Source of the DNA: Roseiarcus sp963753135 | GTDB taxonomy: Bacteria > Pseudomonadota > Alphaproteobacteria > Rhizobiales > Beijerinckiaceae | Assembly (NCBI GenBank): GCA_963753135.1 | Contig: CAVWBA010000010.1 | Location: 1 to 64,000 of the forward strand | DNA length: 64,000 bases | Reading direction: 5' to 3' | In this document: positions 28,389 to 37,566 of the stretch, one piece after another | Position numbering within the stretch: position 1 is the first letter of the stretch | How the letters are laid out: each line of letters opens with the position of its first letter | Notes under the pieces: generated by a model | The model's input: only the letters and a program-made list of their open reading frames with translations | What the model was told of the DNA's origin: nothing | Database searches by the model: none | Position numbers and translations under genes: made by a program

Positions 28389-28504
28389 AGAACAGAACCA
28401 GAAGAAGCGGGCAATTCAAGCGCTACCAAAACCGGACAAGTTCATTCGCTATCGACAGCAAATATCGAGGGCTTGTCGCCAAGCCGCACGCCGATCTTCC
28501 GGGC

Positions 28505-29722
28505 CTAGCCTGCGAGGTTTAGGGCGACCGCTGCGGCGGCGGTCGCGACGACGACGAGGAGCGGAGGCGCACGCCAGACGATCAAAGCGACAAAGCCAGC
28601 CGCCGCGACAGCGAAATCGGGCAGCCCCCGGACTGCGCTCGTCCAAACGGGGTTGTAGAGCGCTGAAGCGAGCAGACCGACCACGGCTGCATTGACGCCG
28701 GCCATCGCGGCGCGCGCATCGCTACGCGCTCGCAAGCGCGGCCAGAGGACTAAGGCCGCCATCATGAGCAGGAGACCGGGCGCGAAGATCGCGACCAGCC
28801 CCAGCGCCGCCCCGGCAACGCCGCCCGGCGGGACATTGGCGACGACGCCAAGATAGGCGGCGAAGGTGAACAACGGCCCGGGAACAGCCTGTGCGGCGCC
28901 GTAGCCGGCAAGGAATGCGCTGTCGGAGACCCAACCTGGATCGACCACCGCGGCGCGAAGCAGCGGCAGGACCACGTGTCCGCCGCCGAACACCAGCGCC
29001 CCGGAGCGATAGAAGGCGGCGGCCAGGGCTGCGGCGCCCGCGCTTCGCGGTGCGAACGAGAGCGCGAGAAGGACGGCATAGAGGCCGGCGAACGCGATCC
29101 CCATGCGCCGACTGACTGGCGCGGCGGCGGCGACCGCGACGTCCGCCTGCTGCCGACAGACAAAGAATCCAGCAAGGCCGCCAAGAAGGATGACGGCGAT
29201 CTGGGCCCACCCCGTCGGCGCAAACGCGGTCAGGATCAGCGCGAGGGCGGCGATCGTCGCGCGCGGCCGGTCTGGGCAGAGGGTCCGAGCCATTCCCAGG
29301 ACGGCCTGGGCGACAATGGCGACTGCGACCAGTTTGAGGCCGTGCATGAGCCCATCGCCGACAGGGCCTTTGAGCGCGCCTTCGCCATAAGCGAATAGCG
29401 CCAGCGCCGCCGCCGAAGGCAGGGTGAAGCCCGCCCATGCAGCAAGGCCCCCAAGGTATCCGGCGCGCATGAGCCCGATCGCGAAGCCGGTCTGGCTAGA
29501 GGCCGGCCCCGGCAGAAACTGCGAGAGCGCAACCACATCGGCATAGGCGCGCTCGTCGAGCCAGCCTCGCCGCATGACGAACTCGCGGCGAAAGTAGCCG
29601 AGATGCGCGACCGGCCCGCCAAAACTGGTCAGGCCAAGCTTGAGAAAGACACGCAGGACCTCGAACGGAGAGCCGGTGTTGCTTCGCCCAAGCCCGGCGC
29701 GAGAGCCGTCGGCCGAGCCCAT
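28505..29722 (-). CDS. chrA: Chromate transporter ChrA
   Basis: A 405-residue CHR-superfamily membrane protein of the long, two-domain form. The first half has the family stretch LKLGLTSFGGPVAHLGYFRR and FLPGPASSQT; the second repeats it as FYRSGALVFGGGHVVLPLL with AAQAVPGPLFTFAA. ChrA proteins export chromate by proton-motive force in exchange or symport, giving chromate resistance, and some work with sulfate. No regulator (ChrB) or other metal gene is adjacent. It borders the island on the right and may be part of the variable region. Confidence 0.92.
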   Translation of the reverse strand: MGSADGSRAGLGRSNTGSPFEVLRVFLKLGLTSFGGPVAHLGYFRREFVMRRGWLDERAYADVVALSQFLPGPASSQTGFAIGLMRAGYLGGLAAWAGFTLPSAAALALFAYGEGALKGPVGDGLMHGLKLVAVAIVAQAVLGMARTLCPDRPRATIAALALILTAFAPTGWAQIAVILLGGLAGFFVCRQQADVAVAAAAPVSRRMGIAFAGLYAVLLALSFAPRSAGAAALAAAFYRSGALVFGGGHVVLPLLRAAVVDPGWVSDSAFLAGYGAAQAVPGPLFTFAAYLGVVANVPPGGVAGAALGLVAIFAPGLLLMMAALVLWPRLRARSDARAAMAGVNAAVVGLLASALYNPVWTSAVRGLPDFAVAAAGFVALIVWRAPPLLVVVATAAAAVALNLAG

Positions 29723-29803
29723 GTGTCGGCGCCTCTTGTCCTTGAGTGTCTACGCGCGGGCCGTCCGGCCGCGTCTCCTCCCCCTTGCGGGGAGGAACAA
29801 GGA

Positions 29804-29876
29804 GGGGGTCGCGCGGGCCAACGAAATTAACGAGCAGTGGCGCATGCGACCATCTCCGCGGGTCCGCGCGACCCCC
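29804..29876. repeat. GC-rich inverted repeat between tal and chrA
   Basis: Perfect 13-bp arms GGGGGTCGCGCGG (29804-29816) and CCGCGCGACCCCC (29864-29876) are flanked on the outside by further complementary pyrimidine/purine-rich runs (CTCCCCCTTG on the left, CAAGAGGGG on the right). It resembles dispersed palindromic elements common in Rhizobiales intergenic DNA. Confidence 0.65.
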
Positions 29877-29995
29877 ACCCCTCCCGCCCCCACAAGAGGG
29901 GCAGGAGGCGCCCTAACGCCACCGCTTCGATCGAAATGCGGCAGGCTCCAGTGCAACACGAGCCCCGGTTCGGACGCTAGCCGCTGAAGCGGCCC

Positions 29996-30949
29996 TTACG
30001 CCGCTTTCGCCAGCCGCTGCTGCACCATTGTCCTCAGCTTGTTCAGATCGTGCGCGAACAGGCGGATGCCGTCGGACAGCTTTTCCGTCGCCATCTGGTC
30101 CTCGTTGAGCATCCAGCGGAAGGTTTTTTCGTCCATCGCGATCTTGGCGGGCGCTGGACCGGGCTTGGCCGGATCGAGCTGCCGCTTGAGCTCGCCCTCT
30201 TCCTTCGACAGCGCCTCGAGGAGCTGGGGCGAGATGGTGAGCCGGTCACAGCCCGCGAGAGCTTCGATCTCGCCCGTGTTGCGGAACGAGGCGCCCATCA
30301 CGACCGTCTTGACGCCATAAGTCTTGTAATAGGCGTAGATCGTGCGAACCGAGTGCACGCCCGGATCGGTCTCGGGTGTGTACGGGCCGCCACCCGCCTT
30401 CACATGCCAATCGAAAATGCGTCCAACGAAGGGCGACAGAAGAAACGCCTTCGCGTCTCCTGCCGCGATCGCCTGGGCCAGCGAGAAGGCGAGGGTCATG
30501 TTGCAATCGATGCCGTCCGCCTGCAGACGCCGCGCCGCTTGCACACCCTCCCAGGTCGAAGCCAGCTTGATCAGGATGTGCTCGTGGCCGACGCCCCGCT
30601 CCTTGTACGCGGCGATGATGGACTTCGCCTTGGCGATCATGCCTTCGGTGTCGAACGAAAGATCGGCGTCGACTTCGGTCGATACGCGGCCGGGAACGAT
30701 CTTCGTCAGTTCCGAGCCGAAGTTCACCGCGATGCGGTCCGTCACTTGGCCGATCGAGGCCTTTTGCTTGCCCCCCCAGGCGATCGCCTCGTCGACCAGA
30801 CGGGCATAGGAGGGCATTTCCGAGGCCTTCAGAATCAACGACGGATTCGTCGTGGCGTCGGTCGGCTTGTAGGCGCGGATCGAATCCATGTCGCCGGTGT
30901 CGGAGACGACCGTAGTCATGGTGCGCAATTGTTCGAGCTTACTGGTCAT
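29996..30949 (-). CDS. tal: Transaldolase
   Basis: A 317-residue TalB-type transaldolase of the pentose phosphate pathway, transferring a dihydroxyacetone unit from sedoheptulose 7-phosphate to glyceraldehyde 3-phosphate. The Schiff-base lysine is in HILIKLASTWEG and the N-terminal TDATTNPSLILKA is typical. Length is normal. An AAGGAGG site lies just upstream of the ATG. It is divergent from the DUF892 gene with about 168 bp between start codons. Confidence 0.96.
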   Translation of the reverse strand: MTSKLEQLRTMTTVVSDTGDMDSIRAYKPTDATTNPSLILKASEMPSYARLVDEAIAWGGKQKASIGQVTDRIAVNFGSELTKIVPGRVSTEVDADLSFDTEGMIAKAKSIIAAYKERGVGHEHILIKLASTWEGVQAARRLQADGIDCNMTLAFSLAQAIAAGDAKAFLLSPFVGRIFDWHVKAGGGPYTPETDPGVHSVRTIYAYYKTYGVKTVVMGASFRNTGEIEALAGCDRLTISPQLLEALSKEEGELKRQLDPAKPGPAPAKIAMDEKTFRWMLNEDQMATEKLSDGIRLFAHDLNKLRTMVQQRLAKAA

Positions 30950-31117
30950 GGACGAGCCTCCTTCGGCGACTTCCTTTTACTTAAACAGGTTCCCAGTCGC
31001 CCCGATTGTCGCGCCTCAAGGCGTCACACGCAAGCGCGAAGCCCGAAGCGCCGCCGGAACCTAATGCGCTGAAGCCAGTTCTTGGTCGCAGCCACTGTCA
31101 TCGCCAAGGAGCGCCCC

Positions 31118-31609
31118 ATGCCGACCCGCAAGAACCTCGAAGATCTTTTCTCCGAGACTCTCAAGGATATCTACTTCGCCGAAAAGCAAATTTTACGCGC
31201 CTTGCCCAAAATGGCCAAGGAAGCCTCGACGCCTGAGCTCAAGCAGGCTTTCGAGACCCATCGCGACCAGACGGAAGGTCACGTAGACCGGCTCAACGAG
31301 GTGTTCGAACTCATAGGCCGCCCTGCGCGCGGCAAGACCTGCGAGGCGATCCTCGGCATCATCGACGAAGCCAAGGAGATCATGGAAGACTTCAAGGGCG
31401 CTGAGGCGCTCGACGCCGGCCTCGCTTCGTCCGCTCAGGCTGTCGAGCACTACGAGATCGCCCGTTACGGCACGCTCAAGACCTGGGCCAAGGAACTCGG
31501 CCACAACGACGCTGCGAAACTCCTCGACCAGACGTTGCAGGAAGAAATTAAGACTGACCAGCTCCTGACCAAGATCGCGACTTCGAACGTCAATATGAAG
31601 GCGGCCTGA
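31118..31609 (+). CDS. Ferritin-like DUF892 protein (YciE/YciF family)
   Basis: About 163 residues from the ATG at 31118, which has AAGGAG eight bases upstream; the open frame starts earlier at 31082. The sequence is nearly all alpha-helical with the family opening LEDLFSETLKDIYFAEKQIL and conserved acidic/His positions (LKQAFETHRDQTEGHVDRL) that build a ferritin-like four-helix bundle with a possible di-metal site. The family is stress-linked in enterobacteria and its biochemical role is unclear. It stands alone. Confidence 0.9.
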   Translation: MPTRKNLEDLFSETLKDIYFAEKQILRALPKMAKEASTPELKQAFETHRDQTEGHVDRLNEVFELIGRPARGKTCEAILGIIDEAKEIMEDFKGAEALDAGLASSAQAVEHYEIARYGTLKTWAKELGHNDAAKLLDQTLQEEIKTDQLLTKIATSNVNMKAA

Positions 31610-31655
31610 GGGCTGAGTTCGTAGGCGGCCGGTGTTGCAATTACTGGCCGCCGGC

Positions 31656-32888
31656 TCACTCTTTTCCTCTGGCGACGCCAGTCGCCGAATCGAGCGAGCG
31701 CGAGAAGCGGCGGGAACAAGTCCAAGACCGCAAGCGAGACCCCATCCGCCGCGCGCATAGGCCCACGCTCCGAGCGCAGAGCCCATTGCGCCCGCCGACG
31801 AACAGCGACGCCAGGTAGACGCCGTTAACCCGTCCGCGCGCCTCCGGCGCGAGCGCGAAAATGGCCCGATAGCCGAGAACGAGATTGGTCTGGACGCCGA
31901 AGTCGATAACGACCGCGGCGAGCACGAGAAGCGCCAGCGACGATCCCGGCGTCGGGACCAACGTGACGAGCAGACCGACGAGGACCAGAAGCATCGCTGC
32001 GCATGTCGCGGGCCGGCTCCAGCCCCGATCGGCAACCCTGCCTGCGAGCGGCGCAGCGATCGCGCCAGACACGCCGACCAGCGCGAAAAGCGCGATGCCG
32101 TTCTGCGTCAGGCGGTGTTGCGGCCCCGCGAGCAAGAGAGGGATCGTGGTCCAGAACAGACTGAAGCCAAAGAAAAGGCAGGCCTGATAAAAGGCGCGCC
32201 GGCGAAGGATCGGCGTCGCCCTCGCCAGATGAACCATCGAGCTCATGAGCTCGAGGTAAGTCATTTTGGTCTGCGGCGCGCGGGTCGGCAAAGCGCGCGA
32301 CAGGAACGCGGCGAGCGCCGCCATGGCCGCCGCGGAGAGAGCGAAGATCACCCGCCAGTTCGTTTGCGCGGCGACAAAACTCGAAACCGGACGGGCCGCC
32401 ATGATGCCGATCATGAGTCCGCTCGACACCATGCCGACGACCCGACCGCGCGTCGCGTCCGCGGCGAGATGGGCGGCAAGCGGAATGAGGATTTGCACTG
32501 CGACCGAGCCTAGGCCAATGAGGCCAGCGCAAGCGAGAAAGATGGCGGCGGACGGAGCGAAAGCGGCGCCGGCAAGCGCGACGGCGCTGATTGCAATCGA
32601 CGCTAAGATCAGCCTGCGATTCTCAACGAGATCGCCGAGCGGAACGATAAAGAAAAGGCCGGCGCCATAGCCGATCTGCGACATTGTCACGATAAGGCCC
32701 GCCGCTGCCGGGGCGAGGCCGAGCGACCGAGCAATCTCCGCGATCAGCGGTTGGGCGTAATAGATATTGGCGACGATGAGGCCGCAGGCGGCGGCGAGAG
32801 TCAGAATGGCGCCGAAGGAGACGTCCGGCTCGCGCGGGGCCTTGAGCAGCGCCGGCTGGGGCGCCGGCGTCGCATTCCGCCTCCGCAA
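31656..32888 (-). CDS. MFS transporter (C-terminus frameshifted)
   Basis: A major facilitator superfamily protein with about 12 helices. Opening GLIVANIYYAQPLIAEIARS and MAARPVSSFVA (about residue 198-208) are typical of a common proteobacterial MFS subgroup. The reading frame shifts at the CCC run 31791-31793 (one extra base): after SLFVGG the expected GAMGSALGAWAYARGGWG continues in another frame, so the last ~55 residues of the annotated frame are not native and the true end is uncertain. It starts 3 bp after the histidine phosphatase gene and is the last gene of the aldolase-kinase-phosphatase operon, which suggests import or export of that pathway's substrate. Confidence 0.85.
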   Translation of the reverse strand: MRRRNATPAPQPALLKAPREPDVSFGAILTLAAACGLIVANIYYAQPLIAEIARSLGLAPAAAGLIVTMSQIGYGAGLFFIVPLGDLVENRRLILASIAISAVALAGAAFAPSAAIFLACAGLIGLGSVAVQILIPLAAHLAADATRGRVVGMVSSGLMIGIMAARPVSSFVAAQTNWRVIFALSAAAMAALAAFLSRALPTRAPQTKMTYLELMSSMVHLARATPILRRRAFYQACLFFGFSLFWTTIPLLLAGPQHRLTQNGIALFALVGVSGAIAAPLAGRVADRGWSRPATCAAMLLVLVGLLVTLVPTPGSSLALLVLAAVVIDFGVQTNLVLGYRAIFALAPEARGRVNGVYLASLFVGGRNGLCARSVGLCARRMGSRLRSWTCSRRFSRSLDSATGVARGKE

Positions 32889-32891
32889 TCT

Positions 32892-33500
32892 TCACCCGAT
32901 CCACCGACAGCTCCCGTTCTCAAATACAATGGCCCTCCCTTGAATGATTGGCGCGCGGACCGCCTTGGCCGGCGGGATCCCCGCAATCAGCGCCATAAGG
33001 ACTCGCGCGACCCCTCCGTGCGAAATCACAAAAGCGTGTTCGCTGAGGCCGGCGAGCCATGGACGCAGGCGATCCGCGAGCATAGCGTAGCTTTCGCCGC
33101 CCTTGGGCACAAACGCCCAGCGATCCTCGCGCCGGGCGCGCAAGCCTTTGGCGTCCTTGGCTTCGATCTCCGACCAGGTCAGCCCTTCCCAGACGCCGAA
33201 ACTGAGTTCCTTCAAGACGGGATCGAGGCGGTAGCGCTCGGGCGTGAGGCCCATTGCGTCGCGCGCGATCTCCATTGTCTCCCGCGCGCGCTCGAGCGGC
33301 GAGGAGAAGAACGCCTGGGCTTCTTCAAGCCGGTCGATCTCCCGTCCGACAAGGCTCCGCAGCGTTCCGCCGACTGCGCGCGCCTGCTCGCGCCCGCGTG
33401 CGTTGAGAGGAATATCGAGCTGTCCCTGAAGCCGGCTCTCGGCGTTATACGCCGTCTCGCCGTGGCGCACGAAGATCAGGCGATGCGGAAATTCCGGCAC
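32892..33500 (-). CDS. Histidine phosphatase (phosphoglycerate mutase-like)
   Basis: A roughly 200-residue branch-1 histidine phosphatase. The phosphohistidine motif is LIFVRHGETAYN, the second catalytic His is in FVISHGGVARV, and the acidic FGVWEGLT stretch is present. Start choice is uncertain: GTG at 33500 (just before PEFPHRLIFVRHGE) or TTG at 33515; the open frame extends to 33644 but would overlap pfkB. It follows the PfkB gene by about 30 bp and precedes the MFS gene by 3 bp, so it probably dephosphorylates a sugar phosphate in the same pathway. Confidence 0.85.
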   Translation of the reverse strand: MPEFPHRLIFVRHGETAYNAESRLQGQLDIPLNARGREQARAVGGTLRSLVGREIDRLEEAQAFFSSPLERARETMEIARDAMGLTPERYRLDPVLKELSFGVWEGLTWSEIEAKDAKGLRARREDRWAFVPKGGESYAMLADRLRPWLAGLSEHAFVISHGGVARVLMALIAGIPPAKAVRAPIIQGRAIVFENGSCRWIG

Positions 33501-33529
33501 GGCTGGAGACAATCCCGCTCGAACAACGC

Positions 33530-34563
33530 TCAAGCTTCGAGCGCCAGCGGCCGGAATCCCCATTGCTTCGCCAGCGCCCGGCATTCGCTGACCGTTCCGA
33601 CGCCGGCCGTTGTCGACACCGCGCGCATCGACGCCGCGGCGCATCCGTGCCCGAGCTCAAGACACTCAACAATCGGCCATTGCTCATGCAGCCCATAGAG
33701 CATGCCGGCGGCGAAGGCGTCGCCCGCGCCGTTGGCGCCCACTATGGCGCTCGCCGGCAGGGCGACCGAGCCCAGCGCAACCCGCGAACCGTCGCGTCCA
33801 CCCACCACTCGCGCCTTGAGGGAAATGCGCCGCCGCCCAGCGCATCGGAGCCGAGCGCGAGCACGTCGTCGATCGCCCGCGCCACTGCGGCAGGGTCAGT
33901 CGAGCCGTCAGCGCGCCGCGTCTCGCGTCCCGCCAGCGCGCCGATCTCGTAATCGTTGACGATGAGGTAATCGAGATGCGGCAGGCAGGGGCGGCCGAGC
34001 TCGGCGAGCCGCTCGGCGCGCGTCGTCATCAATTCGAGGTTGATGAAGAGGCCGACCGCGCGCGCCGCGCGCAACACCGCAACCCAGCCGTTCGCCTCGT
34101 CACGCCAAGGCCGATCCATCGCCTTGTGAGCGCCAGGCAATCCAAGATGGAGAATTCTCGCATTGGTCGAAGAGAAATCGAAGTCGTCCGGCGTCATCTC
34201 GGCCGCCACACCCTGGTGATAGAAATGGGTGCGCCGGCCGTTGGCTTCTACGTTGAAGGCGTCGACGCTCATCGTCATGGCGTGAGGCCGCGCGCGGAGC
34301 GCGGCGCGGTTTATGCCGCGCGCGTCGCATTCCGCGAAAAGAAAGCACCCGAGGTCGTCATCGCCGACGACCCCCATCGCCTCGACGGGAAAGCCGGGAT
34401 CGAGGCGCTTGAGGTCCAACGCCATGTTCGAGCCGGACCCGCCGTTCTGGCGATCGATCGCCAGCACCTCGTTGGAAGTGTCCTCATCCGGCCAGCGCGC
34501 GATCGACTTATTGAAATCGACGCACCAAGTGCCCGCCGACAAGACGCCGCGCCGTTCGGTCAT
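33530..34563 (-). CDS. PfkB-family carbohydrate kinase (frameshifted)
   Basis: A ribokinase/PfkB-family sugar kinase of about 344 residues if read through one frameshift near 33815, where a base appears to be missing. The N-terminal part has QNGGSGSNMALDLKRL (the GG hinge and substrate region) and NDYEIGALAG; the C-terminal part, in the shifted frame, has the anion-hole and catalytic-base motif GANGAGDAFAAGMLYG. Without the correction the active site is lost. It starts 3 bp after the aldolase gene. A PfkB kinase next to an aldolase usually means phosphorylation of a ketose followed by cleavage into two trioses; the sugar is unknown. Confidence 0.85.
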
Positions 34564-34566
34564 CGA

Positions 34567-35541
34567 TCAGGCCGGCTTAAGGACGGTTTCTGTGATCGCG
34601 CTGTCGACCGCTAGCTCGCGCGTCGGCTTCACACCCTGCTTCTGAAGCGCCGCGTGGTAGTCTTTGACCGCCTCGGGCGGGGTCATGGCGCCGTCGGCGA
34701 CCGCGCGCATGAGGCGGACGATGTCGAGCGGGGATTCGGCCAGGTTGATCTTGCGGCCGAAGAGCGCGACGCGCGCCCCATATTTCTGCGCCTGATGAAT
34801 GAGCTCGAAACAGTCACGGGTCGTCCCCGCTCCGCCGCCCAAGACGCCAACCACGAGGCTGGGGTCGAATGACGCCAATTCCTCCAGCGCTCTCGGCCCG
34901 TTGTAGGCGATCTTGAGGAACTTCGGCCGCTCCGCCTCGGTAAGGCCGGCGAGGCACCGGACGATCGCGTCATTGACGAACTGAGGCACGGTCTCCGGCG
35001 TCAAGCCGCGCTCGACGTTCGGATTGAACACCTCGAGGAAATAAGAGAAGCCCTTCGCCTCCGCGTCGTCACGAAAATCCTTGAACGCTTGGAGCGAGGC
35101 ATGGTCGGCATCGATGTCATTGGTGAACGTGATGGAATAAAGCCCAAGGTCGGTCAGCGGCTTCATATGCTTGAGCGACGCGGTCCGGAACGGCCGGGAC
35201 GGCTGGTTATGAAAAGACGCTCCGCGGTGGCGCCAGACGTCGGTCGTGTCATTGGCGCGGATGACTGGCTTGACGCCTGTTCCGGCGAAAACCTTGCGCT
35301 TGACCAGGCTTTCCAGATTCGAGACCGAGGTCAGCATGATGTCGACGACGTCCTGCTTGACGATCGCCTCGATCGAATCGAGGAACTCGGCGCGCGTCTT
35401 GAAACGCGGCTCGCCATACGCCGACCCGACCGCATGCAGGCCCGGCCCCATGTCGGGGTCCTTGGCGTCGGCGATGATGAAATCCGAGGGCCGATAGGCG
35501 CCGCTGCGGATGCGCGCGAGCTTGTCGTCGAGTCTGAACAT
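34567..35541 (-). CDS. DeoC/LacD-like class I aldolase, substrate unknown
   Basis: A 324-residue TIM-barrel protein. FLKIAYNGPRAL (around residue 208) looks like a strand with a Schiff-base lysine, and VVGVLGGGAGTTRDCFELI like a phosphate-binding loop, both typical of class I aldolases of the DeoC/LacD/FbaB type. I do not recognise a characterised member. GGAGAGG lies just upstream of the ATG. It is first gene in a four-gene operon with PfkB kinase, histidine phosphatase and MFS transporter, which supports sugar-phosphate cleavage. Confidence in the aldolase fold is fair, in the substrate nil. Confidence 0.7.
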   Translation of the reverse strand: MFRLDDKLARIRSGAYRPSDFIIADAKDPDMGPGLHAVGSAYGEPRFKTRAEFLDSIEAIVKQDVVDIMLTSVSNLESLVKRKVFAGTGVKPVIRANDTTDVWRHRGASFHNQPSRPFRTASLKHMKPLTDLGLYSITFTNDIDADHASLQAFKDFRDDAEAKGFSYFLEVFNPNVERGLTPETVPQFVNDAIVRCLAGLTEAERPKFLKIAYNGPRALEELASFDPSLVVGVLGGGAGTTRDCFELIHQAQKYGARVALFGRKINLAESPLDIVRLMRAVADGAMTPPEAVKDYHAALQKQGVKPTRELAVDSAITETVLKPA

Positions 35542-35675
35542 GAACGCCTCTCCAGTTTGGCGGCCGGTTTACAGGCCGCCCTCCACGGATGGCAACCGGC
35601 TTGAGCGGCCACTGGCGCTCGTCGCCGGGTGTCGCTAGTTTGCGCCCCCCAGCGGGGCCCGCTATTGCGGGTGGA

Positions 35676-36866
35676 ATGTCGATGGCCAAAGGTTTACGCA
35701 AGGCGCGCAACGCCAGGACCGTCCGCGGCTGGCTGATTGCGGTGGCGGGATTCGCGTCTGCTCTCGCGGGCGCAGCCGCGCCCGCGCGCGCCGTGGACGA
35801 CGACCCTTATGCACGGTCCGAAGCCTGGCTCTGCCGGCCAGGCGCGCCGGACCTTTGCTCCGCGCCCGTGGTCGCAACGGTCGTGCAAAGCGACGGCTCG
35901 CGCGCAACCCGGGTTTTGAAGCCGAACCCCGCGGCGCCGATCGACTGCTTCTACGTCTATCCGACCGTCTCCGAAGATCCGGCTGGCAACAGCGGCATGA
36001 CGAGCGGACCCGGTGAGAAGCGGGCGGTCGCCCAGCAGTTCGCGGCCTTCGCCTCGGTCTGCCGGCCGTTCGCGCCGATCTACCGTCAGGTGACGATCGC
36101 GGGCGTCGAGGCTGTGCTCCGACACGAGCCGCTCCCGGTCGATTTCAAGCTTCCGTATGAGGACGTGCGCGCAGCATGGTGCCATTACCTCGCGCATGAC
36201 AACGGCGGCCGCGGAGTCGTGCTGATCGGCCATTCGCAGGGCGCGCGAATCCTCGCCCGGCTCATCGTCCACGAGATCGAGGGCAAGCCCGAGCAGCGCC
36301 TCCTTGCCGGCGCCCTCATCCTCGGGTTCGACGTCGAGGTCCCGGAAGGTAAGGACGTCGGCGGAACTTTCAAGGCGATCCCGCTCTGCCGCGCGGCCGG
36401 GCAGAGCGGCTGCGTCGTCGCCTACGAGACCTTCCCGGCGAGCGAGCTCCCGCCGGACGATTCCCGTTTCACCCATCCCGAAACGCCGGGCATGGAGATC
36501 GCCTGCACCGATCCCGCCGCGCTTGCCGGGGGCAGGCTCGACCCCATTCTCGCAACCCAGACGAACCTGCTTGGCGAGCCCCCGCTCGATCCGGGCTGGG
36601 TGGCGTTCGCCAAGCCGCTCGACGCGCCCTTCGTGTCGCTGCCCGGAATCGCGTCCGGCCATTGCGTCGAGGGGCCGAACGCCTCTTATCTTTCGGTCTC
36701 GATCAACTCGCCGTCGGAGCCTGGCGCCTGGCCGGCGACCCTCCCGGGCGCCCTCGTGGTGGACGGACGGCTCCTCAAAAGCTGGGGCTGGCATCTCATC
36801 GACGTCAATGTCGCGATGGGCAACCTCATTGACTTCGTTTCGACGCTGCGAAAGCCCGGCCCGTGA
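35676..36866 (+). CDS. Exported DUF3089 alpha/beta-hydrolase-like protein
   Basis: About 396 residues from ATG 35676 or 394 from ATG 35682 (GGTGGA lies upstream; the frame is open from 35589). A signal peptide is visible (GWLIAVAGFASALAGAAAPARA). The DUF3089 domain follows, with DCFYVYPTVSED, the serine motif VVLIGHSQGARIL and a late HCVEG histidine. The family is secreted or periplasmic and of unknown function, probably a lipase or esterase. It stands next to an SDR gene on the same strand, 58 bp apart. Confidence 0.88.
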   Translation: MSMAKGLRKARNARTVRGWLIAVAGFASALAGAAAPARAVDDDPYARSEAWLCRPGAPDLCSAPVVATVVQSDGSRATRVLKPNPAAPIDCFYVYPTVSEDPAGNSGMTSGPGEKRAVAQQFAAFASVCRPFAPIYRQVTIAGVEAVLRHEPLPVDFKLPYEDVRAAWCHYLAHDNGGRGVVLIGHSQGARILARLIVHEIEGKPEQRLLAGALILGFDVEVPEGKDVGGTFKAIPLCRAAGQSGCVVAYETFPASELPPDDSRFTHPETPGMEIACTDPAALAGGRLDPILATQTNLLGEPPLDPGWVAFAKPLDAPFVSLPGIASGHCVEGPNASYLSVSINSPSEPGAWPATLPGALVVDGRLLKSWGWHLIDVNVAMGNLIDFVSTLRKPGP

Positions 36867-36924
36867 CCCAGATTCGACGCCCGCGCCCCATGCGTCCATA
36901 TGTTCCAACTGAAGAGCCTAAAAG

Positions 36925-37557
36925 ATGCCCGAGCCGCAACGTCTTCGCATTCTCCTCATCGGCGCAAGCGGAGTGCTGGGGCGCGCGATCGTAGCCGAGC
37001 TTTCTCCCCGCCACGACATCGTGTCTGCTGGATCGAAGTCGGGTGACATCCGCATCGACATCGCCAATCCGGCGAGCATCGTCGCGGGCCTGAAGGCGAC
37101 AGGGCCGCTGGACGCCGTCGCCTGCGCCGCCGGCGCCGTGAACTGGCATCGGCTTTCCGCGATCAAACTCGCAGGGCTGGAAAAGTCTTCCTATGGATTG
37201 GGGCTGACCGATAAACTCATGGGTCAGGTCAATCTGGCGCTGGCCGCCCGCGACCACATCAACGACGGCGGCTCGATCACGCTGATCGCCGGCGTGCTCT
37301 CGCACATGCCCATCGTTGCGGGTTCGTCCGCCAGCATGGTCAATGCGGCCATCGAGGCCTTCGCGATGGCGGCCGCGATCGAAATGCCCTCCGGCATCCG
37401 CATCAACGCGGTAAGCCCGACCGTGTTTGAGGAATCGATGGCGGACTTCGGGCCGTTCTTTCGCGGTCACGATCCCGTGCCGGTTGCCCGCGCCGCCCGC
37501 GCCTTCAGCCGCAGCATCGAAGGCGCCGAGAGCGGCCAGACCTACCGCGTGGTCTGA
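36925..37557 (+). CDS. Short-chain dehydrogenase/reductase lacking the YxxxK motif
   Basis: A 210-residue Rossmann protein with LLIGASGVLGRAIV as the dinucleotide-binding loop and CAAGAVNW as the central strand motif. At the catalytic position it has GSSASMVNAAIEAF, with no Tyr-x-x-x-Lys. This is known for a subgroup of small SDRs and makes its activity uncertain. INAVSPTVFEESM is the usual segment after the active site. It is 9 bp upstream of the PAP2 gene. Confidence 0.88.
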   Translation: MPEPQRLRILLIGASGVLGRAIVAELSPRHDIVSAGSKSGDIRIDIANPASIVAGLKATGPLDAVACAAGAVNWHRLSAIKLAGLEKSSYGLGLTDKLMGQVNLALAARDHINDGGSITLIAGVLSHMPIVAGSSASMVNAAIEAFAMAAAIEMPSGIRINAVSPTVFEESMADFGPFFRGHDPVPVARAARAFSRSIEGAESGQTYRVV

Positions 37558-37566
37558 TCGCGACAC

